Shown here: piece after piece, positions 14,246-22,982 of the stretch
Layout of the letters: each line of letters opens with the position of its first letter
Numbering within the stretch: position 1 is the first letter of the stretch
Origin: JALYTZ01 sp036559125
GTDB taxonomy: Bacteria > Vulcanimicrobiota > Vulcanimicrobiia > Vulcanimicrobiales > Vulcanimicrobiaceae
Direction: 5' to 3'
Assembly: GCA_036559125.1 (NCBI GenBank)
Contig: DATBTT010000089.1
Coordinates: 1-25,059, forward strand
DNA: 25,059 bases
Program-made: the position numbers and the translations under genes
Notes under the pieces: model-generated
What the model was told of the DNA's origin: nothing
The model's database searches: none
Seen by the model: only the letters and a program-made list of their open reading frames with translations

Positions 14246-14683
14246 TCAAAACGGAATTTCGTCGTCAAGGGCGTCGTCTTGGCGGGCCGGGGCGCCGGTT
14301 GAGGCGCCGTTGGCGTAACCTCCGCCGCCGCTGAATGATTCGCTGCCTTCTTGGCGGTCGCGCGGTGAGTCGAGCATCTGCATCGTATTGATGACGATCT
14401 CGGTCGCTTTGCGCTTGTTGCCTTCTTTGTCGTCGTACGAGCGAATGACCAGACGGCCTTCGACGAGCACGTTCATGCCCTTCTTGAGATACGTGTTGCA
14501 GGTCTCCGCGAGTTTTTCCCACGCGACAATATCGGCGAAGAGCGTGTCTTCGGGTTTCGGGTCGCGCTTGTTGGGGTTTACGGCGATGGAAAATTTCGTC
14601 ACGCCCGCGCCCGATGCGATATATCGAATCTCCGGATCGCGAACCAGTCTGCCTACGAGAATAACTTTGTTAAACGACGCCAT
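14246..14683 (-). CDS. ssb: Single-stranded DNA-binding protein
   Basis: The protein has 145 residues. The OB fold occupies about residues 1-105: NKVILVGRLVRDPEIRYIASGAGVTKFSIAV, ADIVAWEKLAETCNTYLKKGMNVLVEGRL and the TEIVINTMQML strand. A Gly/Ser-rich linker follows, then the acidic tip DDEIPF that recruits partner proteins in replication and repair. It is a homotetramer in most bacteria. It sits 91 nt downstream of rpsF on the same strand, as in the common rpsF-ssb-rpsR-rplI operon, but rpsR and rplI do not follow. A terminator and an integrase gene do. Confidence 0.97.
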   Translation of the reverse strand: MASFNKVILVGRLVRDPEIRYIASGAGVTKFSIAVNPNKRDPKPEDTLFADIVAWEKLAETCNTYLKKGMNVLVEGRLVIRSYDDKEGNKRKATEIVINTMQMLDSPRDRQEGSESFSGGGGYANGASTGAPARQDDALDDEIPF

Positions 14684-14774
14684 GCTATCGCTACTCTTTC
14701 TTCGTCTTCAATCAATGCTGTGCGGGTGTTCGACGCCACCGATTCTAGACTCTCGTGGTGCCAGACGCCTGGCA

Positions 14775-15182
14775 CTAATCGGTAGCGGAAGCTGCGGGAC
14801 TCGACGACGGATACATCGGAGGCGTAAGCGGCACCGGGCCTCCCACGGGGGCGGGCGGCGTAATCGGACCGGCCTTCTCGGCTGCCAGCGCATGCTTGTC
14901 CAGCTTAATGAACAAGGCGCGCATCACGTCTTCGTTTAGCGTCATCAGGCGCTCGAGCTCTTTGGCCGTGGCGGCTTCGGACTGGAAGCGCATAACCACG
15001 TAGATGCCTTCGCGAACGTCGTTGATCTCGTACGCGAGGCGCTTTTTGCCCATTTTCTCAATATTGAGCACTTCGCCGCCGTTGGTTTTGAGCAGTTCGC
15101 CGATCGCGTTGGAGCGCTCTTCGACGTCGGCCTCTTCGAGATTGGGGCGGAAAATATAGGTAACTTCGTAATCGATTTTCAC
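14775..15182 (-). CDS. rpsF: Small ribosomal subunit protein bS6
   Basis: The protein has 135 residues and starts at GTG 15182 (VKIDYEVTYIFRPNLEEADV), with GAGGGAA upstream. The longer open frame (to 15278) adds an unrelated leader and is rejected. S6 hallmarks are GGEVLNIEKMGKKRLAYEINDVREGIYVVMRF and LMTLNEDVMRALFIKLDK. A Pro-rich tail of about 37 residues (ITPPAPVGGPVPLTPP...) extends beyond the usual S6 domain. It binds the 30S platform with bS18. The gene is upstream of ssb and divergent from the RND pump; the leader may fold (see 15220-15244). Confidence 0.95.
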   Translation of the reverse strand: MKIDYEVTYIFRPNLEEADVEERSNAIGELLKTNGGEVLNIEKMGKKRLAYEINDVREGIYVVMRFQSEAATAKELERLMTLNEDVMRALFIKLDKHALAAEKAGPITPPAPVGGPVPLTPPMYPSSSPAASATD

Positions 15183-15219
15183 AAGATTCCCTCTGCGGAC
15201 GCCTGCCTTGTGACAGGTG

Positions 15220-15244
15220 GCCCTCCGATCAATGCGCGGAGGGC
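15220..15244 (-). promoter_or_regulatory. Hairpin in rpsF leader (possible r-protein autoregulatory structure)
   Basis: An 8-bp perfect stem GCCCTCCG / CGGAGGGC with a 9-nt loop lies about 40 nt upstream of the rpsF start. It is preceded (15263-15276) by a CCGG/CCGG hairpin. Leaders of rpsF operons in many bacteria carry an S6:S18-binding RNA; whether this one fits that consensus cannot be decided by eye. Confidence 0.35.
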
Positions 15245-15448
15245 AGCGGGTGCGGGTTCCGGTTGTAGCCGGTCCCAAAACTCCCGTATACTACCATAGG
15301 TTCCCGGCCCGCGGCAATCGCCGCCGGCGCATCCCCTCACCAAATCTTAATCCCGCCGCCCGCTGTGCCATCTTGGCTGCTCTCAGGGCGCTCTAACCGC
15401 CCAATGGCAAGGTTTACCTACATCTATGGGAATTGATCTCTAACCAGC

Positions 15449-18400
15449 ATGCCCATCGCCCGTTTTGCCGTCCGCCGCCGCGTGACCGTCGCGATGATTG
15501 CGCTCGCGATCATCGTTCTTGGCTTGTTTGCTTTTCCGCGGCTGCCGGTAGCGTTGCTTCCGAGCTTTTCGCCTCCGGTCATAAACGTCTCGGTCACCTA
15601 TCCGAACGAGTCGCCGGAATCGATGGAAACGCTCGTGACGCGCCCCATCGAGAACGCGGTGAGCCGCGTCAATGGAATCGACCAAATCACGTCGTCGTCG
15701 CAGGAAGGGCAAACCAACGTTAGCGCGACCTTCCACTATGGCGTGAATTTGGACACCGCGGCCGTCGACGTGCAAGAACAAGTCGATCGCATTCGCCGCC
15801 AGTTGCCGAACGATCCGAATCTACAGCAACCGCAGATTTCCAAGTTCGACTCGAATTCGTTGCCGGTTGTGAACTTGTACGTTACCGACAAGAACATGGC
15901 GTTGCGCGATCTCGGCGATTTGTTCACCAACACGCTGGCCGACGAATTTTCCTCGGTTTCGGGCGTGGCTGCCGTGACGGTTTCGAGCGATCAGCAGCGC
16001 GCGATCCTGATCGAGCCAAACGCGGCGACACTCGCCGCCGACGGCATTTCGCTCTCGCAAATCGTCTCGCGTATCTCGCAAGAAAACGTCAACCTCCCGG
16101 CCGGCATCGTGCAGATCGCCAATGGCGAATATCAGGTTCGAACCAACGCACTCTACGCTAGCGCCCAGGAGATATCCAACACGATCGTGGCCGAAAAAAA
16201 CGGCGCACCGATCTACATGCACGATATCGCCAAGGTCACCGACGGCATCGCCGAGCAACGCAGCTTTCAACGGCTAGACGGCGTTCCGGCGCTCAGCATT
16301 TCGATCAACGCGCAGCCCGACGCAAACGTCGTGCAAGCCGCGTACGGTATCTACCAGAAAATCCATGACATCGAAGCGCGCTATCCCGGTATGCACGTCG
16401 GAGTGGTGTTCGATCAACAGGGCTTCATCACGCAAGCGATCAACGCGCTCGAACACACGGCAATTTACGGCGCGGTTCTGGCTGTTTTGGTCATACTGCT
16501 GTTCCTGCACTCATGGCGCTCGACCGTCATCGTCGCCATTTCGTTGCCGATCTCGGTACTAGGCACGCTCTTCGCCGCCTACATTTTCGGCTATTCGCTC
16601 AACACGATGACGTTGGGAGGTTTGGCGCTCGCGGTGGGGCTTATCGTCGACGATGCGATCGTCGTCATCGAAAATATTTACCGGCACATGGCGCGCGGCC
16701 AACATGTCAAGGAAGCCGCCGAGAGCGCGGTCGGAGAAATTTTGGGCGCGGTTCTGGCCTCGTCCGTGACGGTAATCACGGTGTTCGTGCCGCTGGTGCT
16801 TATCCCGGGGCTGCAGGGACTCATTTTCACGCCCCTCGCGCTCATGGTCATGGTCGCGGTTGCGCTTTCGCTGCTCGTTGCAGTCACAACTGTCCCGATG
16901 CTCTCGACGCTTTTGCTGCACGACGAGAAGCCGCACACCAACGGTGCCGGCAAGTCCGGCGGCGCATACGCCCGCTTCACACGCGGGTTCGATCGACTCT
17001 ACGAAAGGTTCTCGAGTCGCTATCGCAGCGTGCTGGCGTGGTCGATCGATCGCCCGGGTATCGTTGTTGGCATAGCCGGGACGATATTCGTCGTCACGCT
17101 GATCGTTTTGAAGCTCGGCTTCATATCAACCGAACTGTTTCCAGCTTCGAACTCAAATTACGTTCGCTTTGGTTTGCGCATGCCGGTCGGCACCGCCTTG
17201 AGCATCACCAACCGCGTTACGAAAGACGTCGAGCAGCGCATGCAGCACGATTCGCGCGTCGTTTCCATCGGCGCTCAAATCGGCAGCGGCGGCGGTTTCA
17301 ACGCGAGCCCGCGCACGAACTCGGCGAATCTCGCTATTGAGTTGAAGCCCGGCACGACGAGCGACCAGGCCACGCAGTTTGTTTCGCAATGGCAATTCGC
17401 GCTTACGGGCAAGGGTAATCCGCGGGCCGGCAGCCGCGCTACCGTAACGCCGGCCGAACGCGCTAGTTTGCAAAAGCTGTACGGGAAACCGATCGTCGGT
17501 TTGCAAACGTTCGGGCGGACGGTCGACATCGTGCAGAGCATCATCTCACGCGGAAACGATGCGCTGCAAATCCAAATCTTCGGGCCCGACGTCGCCACGC
17601 TGTATCATCTCGGGCACGACATCGCCGTACCCAAACTCTCGCTGGTCCCGGGCATTTCGTCGCCCGATACCAACATTACCGATTCGCAACCCGAGCTTGA
17701 CGTTAAGATCGACCGTAGCCGGGCGGCGGCTCTGGGTTTGTCGACGCAGACGATTTCGCAAGTGGTCGACACCGCGACGAGCGGCACGATCGCTTCGTAC
17801 CTGCAACTCAACGGCACGCAGTACCCCATCACCGTACAGTTGCCACCGGCCCAGCGCCGCTCGTACGCTGCAATCGCCAACTTGCCGATCAACGTCCCAT
17901 CGCAAAACGGCGGAGGCGGTACCAATATAACGAGTACGACGACGGCGACTCCGGGTCAGAGTTTTTCGCTCGCGACGATTCCGTTGAGCGATGTAGCGGC
18001 GATTTCGCTCGGCACCGGTCCTTCCCATATCAATCGCCAGAACAAGCAGCGCGTTATCGACGTCGACACGCCGGTGGTCGGCGTGCCGCTTGGCCAAGCT
18101 ATGAAGGCTGCCACGCAAGTAATGAACTCGATCGCGTTGCCGGCGGGCTATCGCTGGGCTTACGGACCGGAGACGACGCAGCAAAACGACACGTTCGGCA
18201 GCCTCGGTCTGGTCGTCGCGCTAGCGATCCTACTGATCTACATGCTGTTGGCTGCGCAGTTCGAATCGTTGCTGCATCCGCTCGTCATCATGACGGCGGT
18301 TCCACTCTCGCTCGCGGGCGTCATCGTCGCGCTGCTGGTGACGCATCGATCCTTCGGATTGACGGCGTTCATCGGGGTCTTGATGCTCGTCGGCATCGTC

Positions 18401-18784
18401 GTCAAGAACGCCATTCTGGTCGTCGAGTTTACGAACCAACTGCGCCGGCGCGGCTTGAGCGCTCGCGAAGCGGTATTGCAGGCCGCGCCATTGCGGCTGC
18501 GTCCGATTTTAATGACGACGCTGGCCACCGTGGGCGGCATGCTGCCGCTGGCGATCGGGCTCGAAGCAGGCAGCTCCACGCAGGCTCCGCTCGGAACGGT
18601 CGTCATCGGCGGACTGCTCTGCTCGACGATGTTGTCGCTGTTGGTAATTCCGGCGATCTACCTATGGACGGCTACGCACGTCGAGCCGCGCTTCGGTAGC
18701 CGGCGCAAGGGCCAACTAACGAACGGCCACCCGCACGTGCTTGAAGCGCCGCGCACCATTCCCGCGCCGACGGGCGGCGACTAA
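15449..18784 (+). CDS. RND multidrug/solvent efflux pump, AcrB (HAE1)-like
   Basis: The protein has 1111 residues, slightly longer than typical AcrB (about 1030-1050). Two repeats of one TM plus a large periplasmic loop plus five TMs are visible. TM1 is at about residues 12-30. TM4 contains the proton-relay Asp pair in GLIVDDAIVVIEN (D401/D402). The matching Lys is K986 in VGIVVKNAILVVEF. Periplasmic porter features such as PVALLPSFSPPVINVSVTYP and GVAAVTVSSDQQRAILIEP are conserved. A Gly/Thr-rich insert (near residue 820, GGGGTNITSTTTATPG) and a hydrophilic tail account for the extra length. No membrane-fusion protein or outer-membrane channel is adjacent, so partners must be encoded elsewhere. 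Substrates cannot be predicted. The gene is divergent from rpsF. Confidence 0.93.
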   Translation: MPIARFAVRRRVTVAMIALAIIVLGLFAFPRLPVALLPSFSPPVINVSVTYPNESPESMETLVTRPIENAVSRVNGIDQITSSSQEGQTNVSATFHYGVNLDTAAVDVQEQVDRIRRQLPNDPNLQQPQISKFDSNSLPVVNLYVTDKNMALRDLGDLFTNTLADEFSSVSGVAAVTVSSDQQRAILIEPNAATLAADGISLSQIVSRISQENVNLPAGIVQIANGEYQVRTNALYASAQEISNTIVAEKNGAPIYMHDIAKVTDGIAEQRSFQRLDGVPALSISINAQPDANVVQAAYGIYQKIHDIEARYPGMHVGVVFDQQGFITQAINALEHTAIYGAVLAVLVILLFLHSWRSTVIVAISLPISVLGTLFAAYIFGYSLNTMTLGGLALAVGLIVDDAIVVIENIYRHMARGQHVKEAAESAVGEILGAVLASSVTVITVFVPLVLIPGLQGLIFTPLALMVMVAVALSLLVAVTTVPMLSTLLLHDEKPHTNGAGKSGGAYARFTRGFDRLYERFSSRYRSVLAWSIDRPGIVVGIAGTIFVVTLIVLKLGFISTELFPASNSNYVRFGLRMPVGTALSITNRVTKDVEQRMQHDSRVVSIGAQIGSGGGFNASPRTNSANLAIELKPGTTSDQATQFVSQWQFALTGKGNPRAGSRATVTPAERASLQKLYGKPIVGLQTFGRTVDIVQSIISRGNDALQIQIFGPDVATLYHLGHDIAVPKLSLVPGISSPDTNITDSQPELDVKIDRSRAAALGLSTQTISQVVDTATSGTIASYLQLNGTQYPITVQLPPAQRRSYAAIANLPINVPSQNGGGGTNITSTTTATPGQSFSLATIPLSDVAAISLGTGPSHINRQNKQRVIDVDTPVVGVPLGQAMKAATQVMNSIALPAGYRWAYGPETTQQNDTFGSLGLVVALAILLIYMLLAAQFESLLHPLVIMTAVPLSLAGVIVALLVTHRSFGLTAFIGVLMLVGIVVKNAILVVEFTNQLRRRGLSAREAVLQAAPLRLRPILMTTLATVGGMLPLAIGLEAGSSTQAPLGTVVIGGLLCSTMLSLLVIPAIYLWTATHVEPRFGSRRKGQLTNGHPHVLEAPRTIPAPTGGD

Positions 18785-18789
18785 GCGCC

Positions 18790-18896
18790 CTTCGACAAGC
18801 TCATGATGACGGGGTCCTTCGACAGGCTCAGGATGACGGGGGTCCTTCGACAAGCTCAGGATGACGGGGGGTCTTCGACAGGCTCAGGGTGACAGA
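18790..18896. repeat. Four tandem copies of a 27-28 bp repeat
   Basis: Copies of the unit (core TTCGACARGCTCAGGATGAC plus a G-run and spacer) start at 18791, 18818, 18846 and 18874 (periods 27, 28, 28). Copies alternate AAGCTC and AGGCTC; the first has CATGATG, the last CAGGGTGACAG. The G-run lengthens from 4 to 6 across copies. It lies between the pump and the convergent transporter and runs into the transporter's last codons. Similar TTCGACAGGCTCAGG units are, from memory, common dispersed repeats in environmental genomes. Confidence 0.93.
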
Positions 18897-19642
18897 GTTT
18901 TTATGAAGAAGTAGGCGGTCATCGTTATGCCGATGGCGATGACGATGGCGCGCGTTATGTGCGAGGGGATCCGTCGAAAGAAACGCGAGCCAAGATAGCC
19001 TCCCAGCGTTGCGAATACCGCCATTAAGAGCGCGACCGGCCAGTCGATTACGCCCGCGATGAAGAACGGGACGATCGCTATGCCGTTGATCGCGATCGAG
19101 AGCGCGTTTTTAACGCCATTCATCGCGTTCATGTTCGGTAAGCCGGAGAAGCCGAGAATCGCCAGCATCAAAATGCCGATGCCCGCGCCGAAATATCCGC
19201 CGTAGACCGCTACGCAAAACTGCAGCGCCATCTGGCCGGGCGAATGCGCGCGCGCCGCTTCGCCGGTATGCGGCTTGCTGAAGTACGGGCTGAGCGCGAA
19301 CACCACGGTCGCGAAGAGCAGCAAGTACGGGATTAAGTGCTCGAAAATCGTCGCCGGCGTGCGCAGCAGCAATATCGCGCCAAGCAGTGCGCCCACTACG
19401 CTGACGAGCATCGCCGGTAGCAAGATGCCGCGATGATGCGCGATCTCTTCTTTATAGCCGCGCGCGCTTCCGATGACACCGACCCACATCGCGGTGTTAT
19501 TGGTCGCGTTTGCGCTGATGGGGGGAATGCCGGCGAAGATCAGGGTCGGAAAGGTAATGAAACTTCCGCCTCCGGCAACCGAGTTGATCGCGCCGCCGAG
19601 TATCGCCGCGCCGGCCAACTCCGCTCCCTGGAGTAGCTGCAA
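18884..19642 (-). CDS. TauE/SafE (TSUP) family membrane transporter
   Basis: The protein has 252 residues and about eight hydrophobic segments in two related halves. The family signature AINSVAGGGSFITFPTLIFAGIPPISANATNNTA is present in the first half and GGYFGAGIGILMLAILGFSGL in the second. TSUP members move sulfur-containing or organic anions such as sulfite, sulfoacetate or taurine products; the substrate here is unknown. The start is TTG at 19642, 6 nt behind the rel stop, with no strong ribosome site, so translational coupling to rel is likely. The last codons and the TGA stop come from the fourth copy of the tandem repeat, so the native C-terminus may have been altered. Confidence 0.87.
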   Translation of the reverse strand: MQLLQGAELAGAAILGGAINSVAGGGSFITFPTLIFAGIPPISANATNNTAMWVGVIGSARGYKEEIAHHRGILLPAMLVSVVGALLGAILLLRTPATIFEHLIPYLLLFATVVFALSPYFSKPHTGEAARAHSPGQMALQFCVAVYGGYFGAGIGILMLAILGFSGLPNMNAMNGVKNALSIAINGIAIVPFFIAGVIDWPVALLMAVFATLGGYLGSRFFRRIPSHITRAIVIAIGITMTAYFFIKTLSP

Positions 19643-19648
19643 CGCGGC

Positions 19649-21823
19649 TTAGTTGGTTGCCGAGCGCACTTCGCGCTTGGTGACGCGATAGACGCGGCGA
19701 ATGTCCTTGAGCGTCTCGAGTTTGCGTAGGATGCGGTGCAGATGTTCGAGATCGTGAATCTGCACGGTCAGGCTCACGAGCGCGTGGCGGTCGCGTTTGA
19801 CGCGGGCGGTCACCGAGCTCACCTGCGTCTTTAGCTCCGCAAAAACGGCCATGACGTCCTGCAGCAATTGCGGACGGTCCAGTCCCTCGACTTCGATGTC
19901 GACGGCGTGCGTGATCTCCGCAACGCCGGCCCAGGTCGCTTCCAGCATGCGTTCGGGCGTCGCGGTCATGTAGGCCACGTTCGGACAGTCGGCGCGATGC
20001 ACGCTGACGCCTTTGCCGATCGTCACGTATCCGACGATCGGATCGCCCGGCACGGGACTGCAACATTTTGAGAGACGCACGAGCACGTCGTCGACCCCCG
20101 CAATGCGTATGCCGCTGGTCTTGCGCTGCGTGCGACGCGAGACCGACGGGGGTCGCGCCAGCGTCGAGATGTCGACGACGTTATCGCCCTTGAGTTCGTC
20201 CTTGATGCGGTTCGCGATCGACGTCGCTGAGACGTCGCCGAACCCGACCGCGGCAAACAAGTCGGTCGGCGTCGGGAAGTTCAAACGGTGCGAAATGCGC
20301 TCGATAATGTCGCCGCGCAACAGATCGAAGAAACTAACGTGTTGGCGCGCCAACTCGCGCTCGACGGCTTCCTGGCCCGCGAGTACGTTTTCTTCTCGGC
20401 GCTCCTTGCGGAACCACTGCTTGATCTTGTGTTTCGCGCTCGACGTTTTGGCAATCGAAAGCCAGTCGAGTGACGGACGGCCACCCGATTTGTTGACCAG
20501 GATTTCGCAGATGTCGCCGTTCTGCAAGCCGTGATCGAGCGGTACGATGCGGCCGTTGACGCGCGCGCCGACGCAATGATTGCCCACGTCGGTGTGCACG
20601 GCGTAGGCGAAGTCCAGCGGCGTCCCTTGGGCCGGCATGCTGAATACGTCGCCGCGCGGCGAGAACACGAAGACCTGCGTATCGAACAGATCGAGTTTGA
20701 GGTTTTCCATGAACACGCGCGAGTCGCGCATGTCCTTTTGCCATTCGAGCAGCGCGCGCAACCAGGAGAGCTTGTTCTCGAACTGGTCGGCCTTGCCGCC
20801 TTCTTTATAGCGCCAGTGCGCCGCAATCCCGTATTCGCTGGTGCGGTGCATCTCCCACGTGCGAATCTGTATCTCGAGCGGCTCGCCCTCGGGCCCGACT
20901 ACCGTCGTGTGCAGCGACTGATACATGTTGGGTTTGGGCATCGCGATGTAATCTTTGAAGCGCCCCGGCAACGGCGTCCACATCGAGTGCACGGTGCCGA
21001 GCGCCGCGTAACAATCCTTGACCGAATCGACGATGACGCGAATCGCCGTCAAGTCGTAAATCGTCGAAAAGTCGCGGCCTTTCTTCATCTTGCTGTAAAT
21101 CGACCAGAAATGTTTGGGACGGCCTTGAATCTCGGCGTTGATCGAGAGCCGGCCGAATTCGTCGCACAATCCCGTGACGACCGAAGCGACGGCACTCTCG
21201 CGTTCCTTGCGCGTCTTTGCCACCCGCTCCACGATCTCGCGATACGCGTCGGGGTCGATGTAGCGCAAGCACAGGTCTTCCATCTCCCATTTGATCTTCC
21301 AGATCCCGAGACGGTGCGCGATCGGCGTATAGATGTCGAGCGTTTCGCGTGCGATCGATAGTTGCTTGCTCGCGGGCAAACTCGCCAAGGTGCGCATGTT
21401 GTGCAGCCGGTCGGCGAGTTTGATGATGATGACGCGGATGTCCTTGGCCATCGCCATGAACATCTTGCGCAGGTTTTCGACCTGCGCTTCTTCCTTCGAT
21501 TGATACGGAATGCGCGTGAGCTTCGTCACGCCGTCGACGAGATTGGCGATTTCATCGCCGAACTCGGCCGCGACTTGCTCGCTGGTGACCGTCGTGTCCT
21601 CGACGACGTCGTGCAGCAACGCCGCGGCGATCGTCTGACGGTCCATCTCCAACTCGCCTAGGATACCGGCGACGGCCAGCGGATGCTCGATGTAAGACTC
21701 GCCCGAGGCCCGGCGCTGGCCGTCGTGCGCGGTGTCGGCAACCTCGTACACGCGCGTGAGCCAGTCACCGTCCAAGGACGGATCGTAAGCCTGGATCTTC
21801 GCAACGAGTTCGGTGACGGTCAT
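19649..21823 (-). CDS. rel: Bifunctional (p)ppGpp synthetase/hydrolase (Rel/SpoT)
   Basis: The protein has 724 residues with all domains of the long RSH family. The HD hydrolase (about 25-180) has YIEHP (H47), LLHDVVEDT (H71 D72, E75 D76) and KLADRLHNMRT (D138), so hydrolase looks active. The synthetase (about 235-345) has DLTAIRVIVDSV, GRFKDYIAMPKPNMYQSLHT and LEIQIRT (E317). The RFKD motif (288-291) is the RXKD form typical of bifunctional Rel/SpoT, as opposed to EXDD of RelA. TGS (about 385-445), a zinc-finger/RIS-like region with KCCSPVPGD and a C-terminal ACT (about 640-718) follow. It makes and degrades the stringent-response alarmone. The ATG has AGGGTGA upstream. It is in series with apt upstream, a linkage common in Gram-positive bacteria. 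Confidence 0.97.
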   Translation of the reverse strand: MTVTELVAKIQAYDPSLDGDWLTRVYEVADTAHDGQRRASGESYIEHPLAVAGILGELEMDRQTIAAALLHDVVEDTTVTSEQVAAEFGDEIANLVDGVTKLTRIPYQSKEEAQVENLRKMFMAMAKDIRVIIIKLADRLHNMRTLASLPASKQLSIARETLDIYTPIAHRLGIWKIKWEMEDLCLRYIDPDAYREIVERVAKTRKERESAVASVVTGLCDEFGRLSINAEIQGRPKHFWSIYSKMKKGRDFSTIYDLTAIRVIVDSVKDCYAALGTVHSMWTPLPGRFKDYIAMPKPNMYQSLHTTVVGPEGEPLEIQIRTWEMHRTSEYGIAAHWRYKEGGKADQFENKLSWLRALLEWQKDMRDSRVFMENLKLDLFDTQVFVFSPRGDVFSMPAQGTPLDFAYAVHTDVGNHCVGARVNGRIVPLDHGLQNGDICEILVNKSGGRPSLDWLSIAKTSSAKHKIKQWFRKERREENVLAGQEAVERELARQHVSFFDLLRGDIIERISHRLNFPTPTDLFAAVGFGDVSATSIANRIKDELKGDNVVDISTLARPPSVSRRTQRKTSGIRIAGVDDVLVRLSKCCSPVPGDPIVGYVTIGKGVSVHRADCPNVAYMTATPERMLEATWAGVAEITHAVDIEVEGLDRPQLLQDVMAVFAELKTQVSSVTARVKRDRHALVSLTVQIHDLEHLHRILRKLETLKDIRRVYRVTKREVRSATN

Positions 21824-21904
21824 CGGTATATCACCCTATGATGCCACAGACCGCTTGCCGGTGCAAAGGTTTAGAGGGTATGCGGGGCGCTTGGAGCGCG
21901 CTCC

Positions 21905-22360
21905 CTAGAGGAAGTACAGCAGGCCGATCCGGCCTTTCGGGTCCAATCCGAACTGCATGCGGACCGAACCGTTCTGGCAAATCATGTCGTACGTGTAGAA
22001 TACGTCGCCGTGATCGGTGCGGCTGATACCCTCGAACGTCGCCTTCTGCAGCGCGCCCAGATGGGCCAGACCGGCGGCCGATTTGTTGAGCAGATCGTCC
22101 GAAATATTCGCGTTCATTTGATCGGAGTAATGCGAGCGGTCCACCAGCCCGTTCTGCCAGGCCAGGAATTCTCGTTTGGCGGTCTTGGTGATCTTCGGGT
22201 CTTCGGGGGCGGGTTTCGGGGACGGCAACACCGGCGCGTCGGGCGTTCCGTACGCAGGGCCGGCCGTAGCCTGGGGAGCCACCGCAACCGCGCTCGCACC
22301 TGGGAGCGCCGCGCCCATCAGGGCGGCGGCACAGATCAACAACGCATAGGCGTACCGCAC
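21905..22360 (-). CDS. Small secreted protein of unknown function between apt and rel
   Basis: The protein has 151 residues. The signal peptide MRYAYALLICAAALMGAALPGASA has probable cleavage after ASA (residue 24). A Pro-rich spacer (TPDAPVLPSPKPAPEDPK) follows, then a compact C-terminal domain (about 55-151): REFLAWQNGLVDRSHYSDQMNANISDDLL, LGALQKATFEGISRTDHGDVFYTYDMICQNGSVRMQFGLDPKGRIGLLYFL. The final beta-hairpin with D-x-x-GRIGLL resembles NTF2-like DUF3887-type domains; this is a tentative match. It lies 22 nt downstream of apt and 81 nt upstream of rel on the same strand, probably in one transcript. Nothing in it suggests nucleotide metabolism. Confidence 0.72.
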   Translation of the reverse strand: MRYAYALLICAAALMGAALPGASAVAVAPQATAGPAYGTPDAPVLPSPKPAPEDPKITKTAKREFLAWQNGLVDRSHYSDQMNANISDDLLNKSAAGLAHLGALQKATFEGISRTDHGDVFYTYDMICQNGSVRMQFGLDPKGRIGLLYFL

Positions 22361-22382
22361 GGCTGTTCCTCCGGACGACGAA

Positions 22383-22895
22383 TTAGTAGGTAATAAACGT
22401 AGTAACGTCGAGCCCGTTCAAAGCGTCGCGCCCTTTGAGCGCTTGCAGCTCGATCAGAAAGGCGAAGCCCTCGATGTGTGCGCCGAGCCGTTCGAGCAAG
22501 CGCCGCGTCGCCGCGGCCGTTCCGCCGGTGGCGAGCAAATCATCTACAACCACTACCCGGTCGCCGTTACCCAAAGCGTCGGAATGGATTTCGAGCGAAT
22601 TGGTCCCATATTCCAATGCATACGATTCGCTAAGCTTGCTGTACGGCAGCTTACCCGGCTTGCGAACCGGAATGAAGCCGGCTCCGATCGTATATGCCAG
22701 CGGCGCGCCTAGCATGTATCCGCGCGCTTCGATGCCGACGACGTAATCGATTTGCCGCCCTTGGTACCGGTCGACGAAGAGGTCGACGACGGTCTTGAAA
22801 CCCTTCGGGTCCTTCAATAGCGGCGTGATGTCTCGAAAAAGAATGCCTGGAATCGGGAAATCGGGAATTGCTCGTATCAATGATGTGACGTCCAC
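22383..22895 (-). CDS. apt: Adenine phosphoribosyltransferase
   Basis: The protein has 170 residues, the family's usual size. It starts at GTG 22895 (VDVTSLIRAIPDFPIPGILFRDITPLL). The same frame stays open to 23621, but that stretch lies over two plus-strand genes and is rejected. Signature parts are YVVGIEARGYMLGAPLA (substrate hood), VRKPGKLPY (flexible catalytic loop) and the PRPP-binding motif VVVVDDLLATGGT (114-126). It converts adenine and PRPP to AMP and PPi in purine salvage. It heads the minus-strand series apt, secreted protein, rel, transporter. TTG at 22880 is a less likely start. Confidence 0.96.
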   Translation of the reverse strand: MDVTSLIRAIPDFPIPGILFRDITPLLKDPKGFKTVVDLFVDRYQGRQIDYVVGIEARGYMLGAPLAYTIGAGFIPVRKPGKLPYSKLSESYALEYGTNSLEIHSDALGNGDRVVVVDDLLATGGTAAATRRLLERLGAHIEGFAFLIELQALKGRDALNGLDVTTFITY

Positions 22896-22982
22896 GAGGC
22901 ACCGACATTCGTGGAACAGGTCACGCCGCCTTTTCGTTCTTCGGGGAGAGACTCCGAACGTTTTGGAGAAAGGTTCGATTCT

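Noticed and set aside
18790..18896. CRISPR array
   Set aside because: The copies are directly abutting 27-28 bp units without unique spacers and there are no cas genes.
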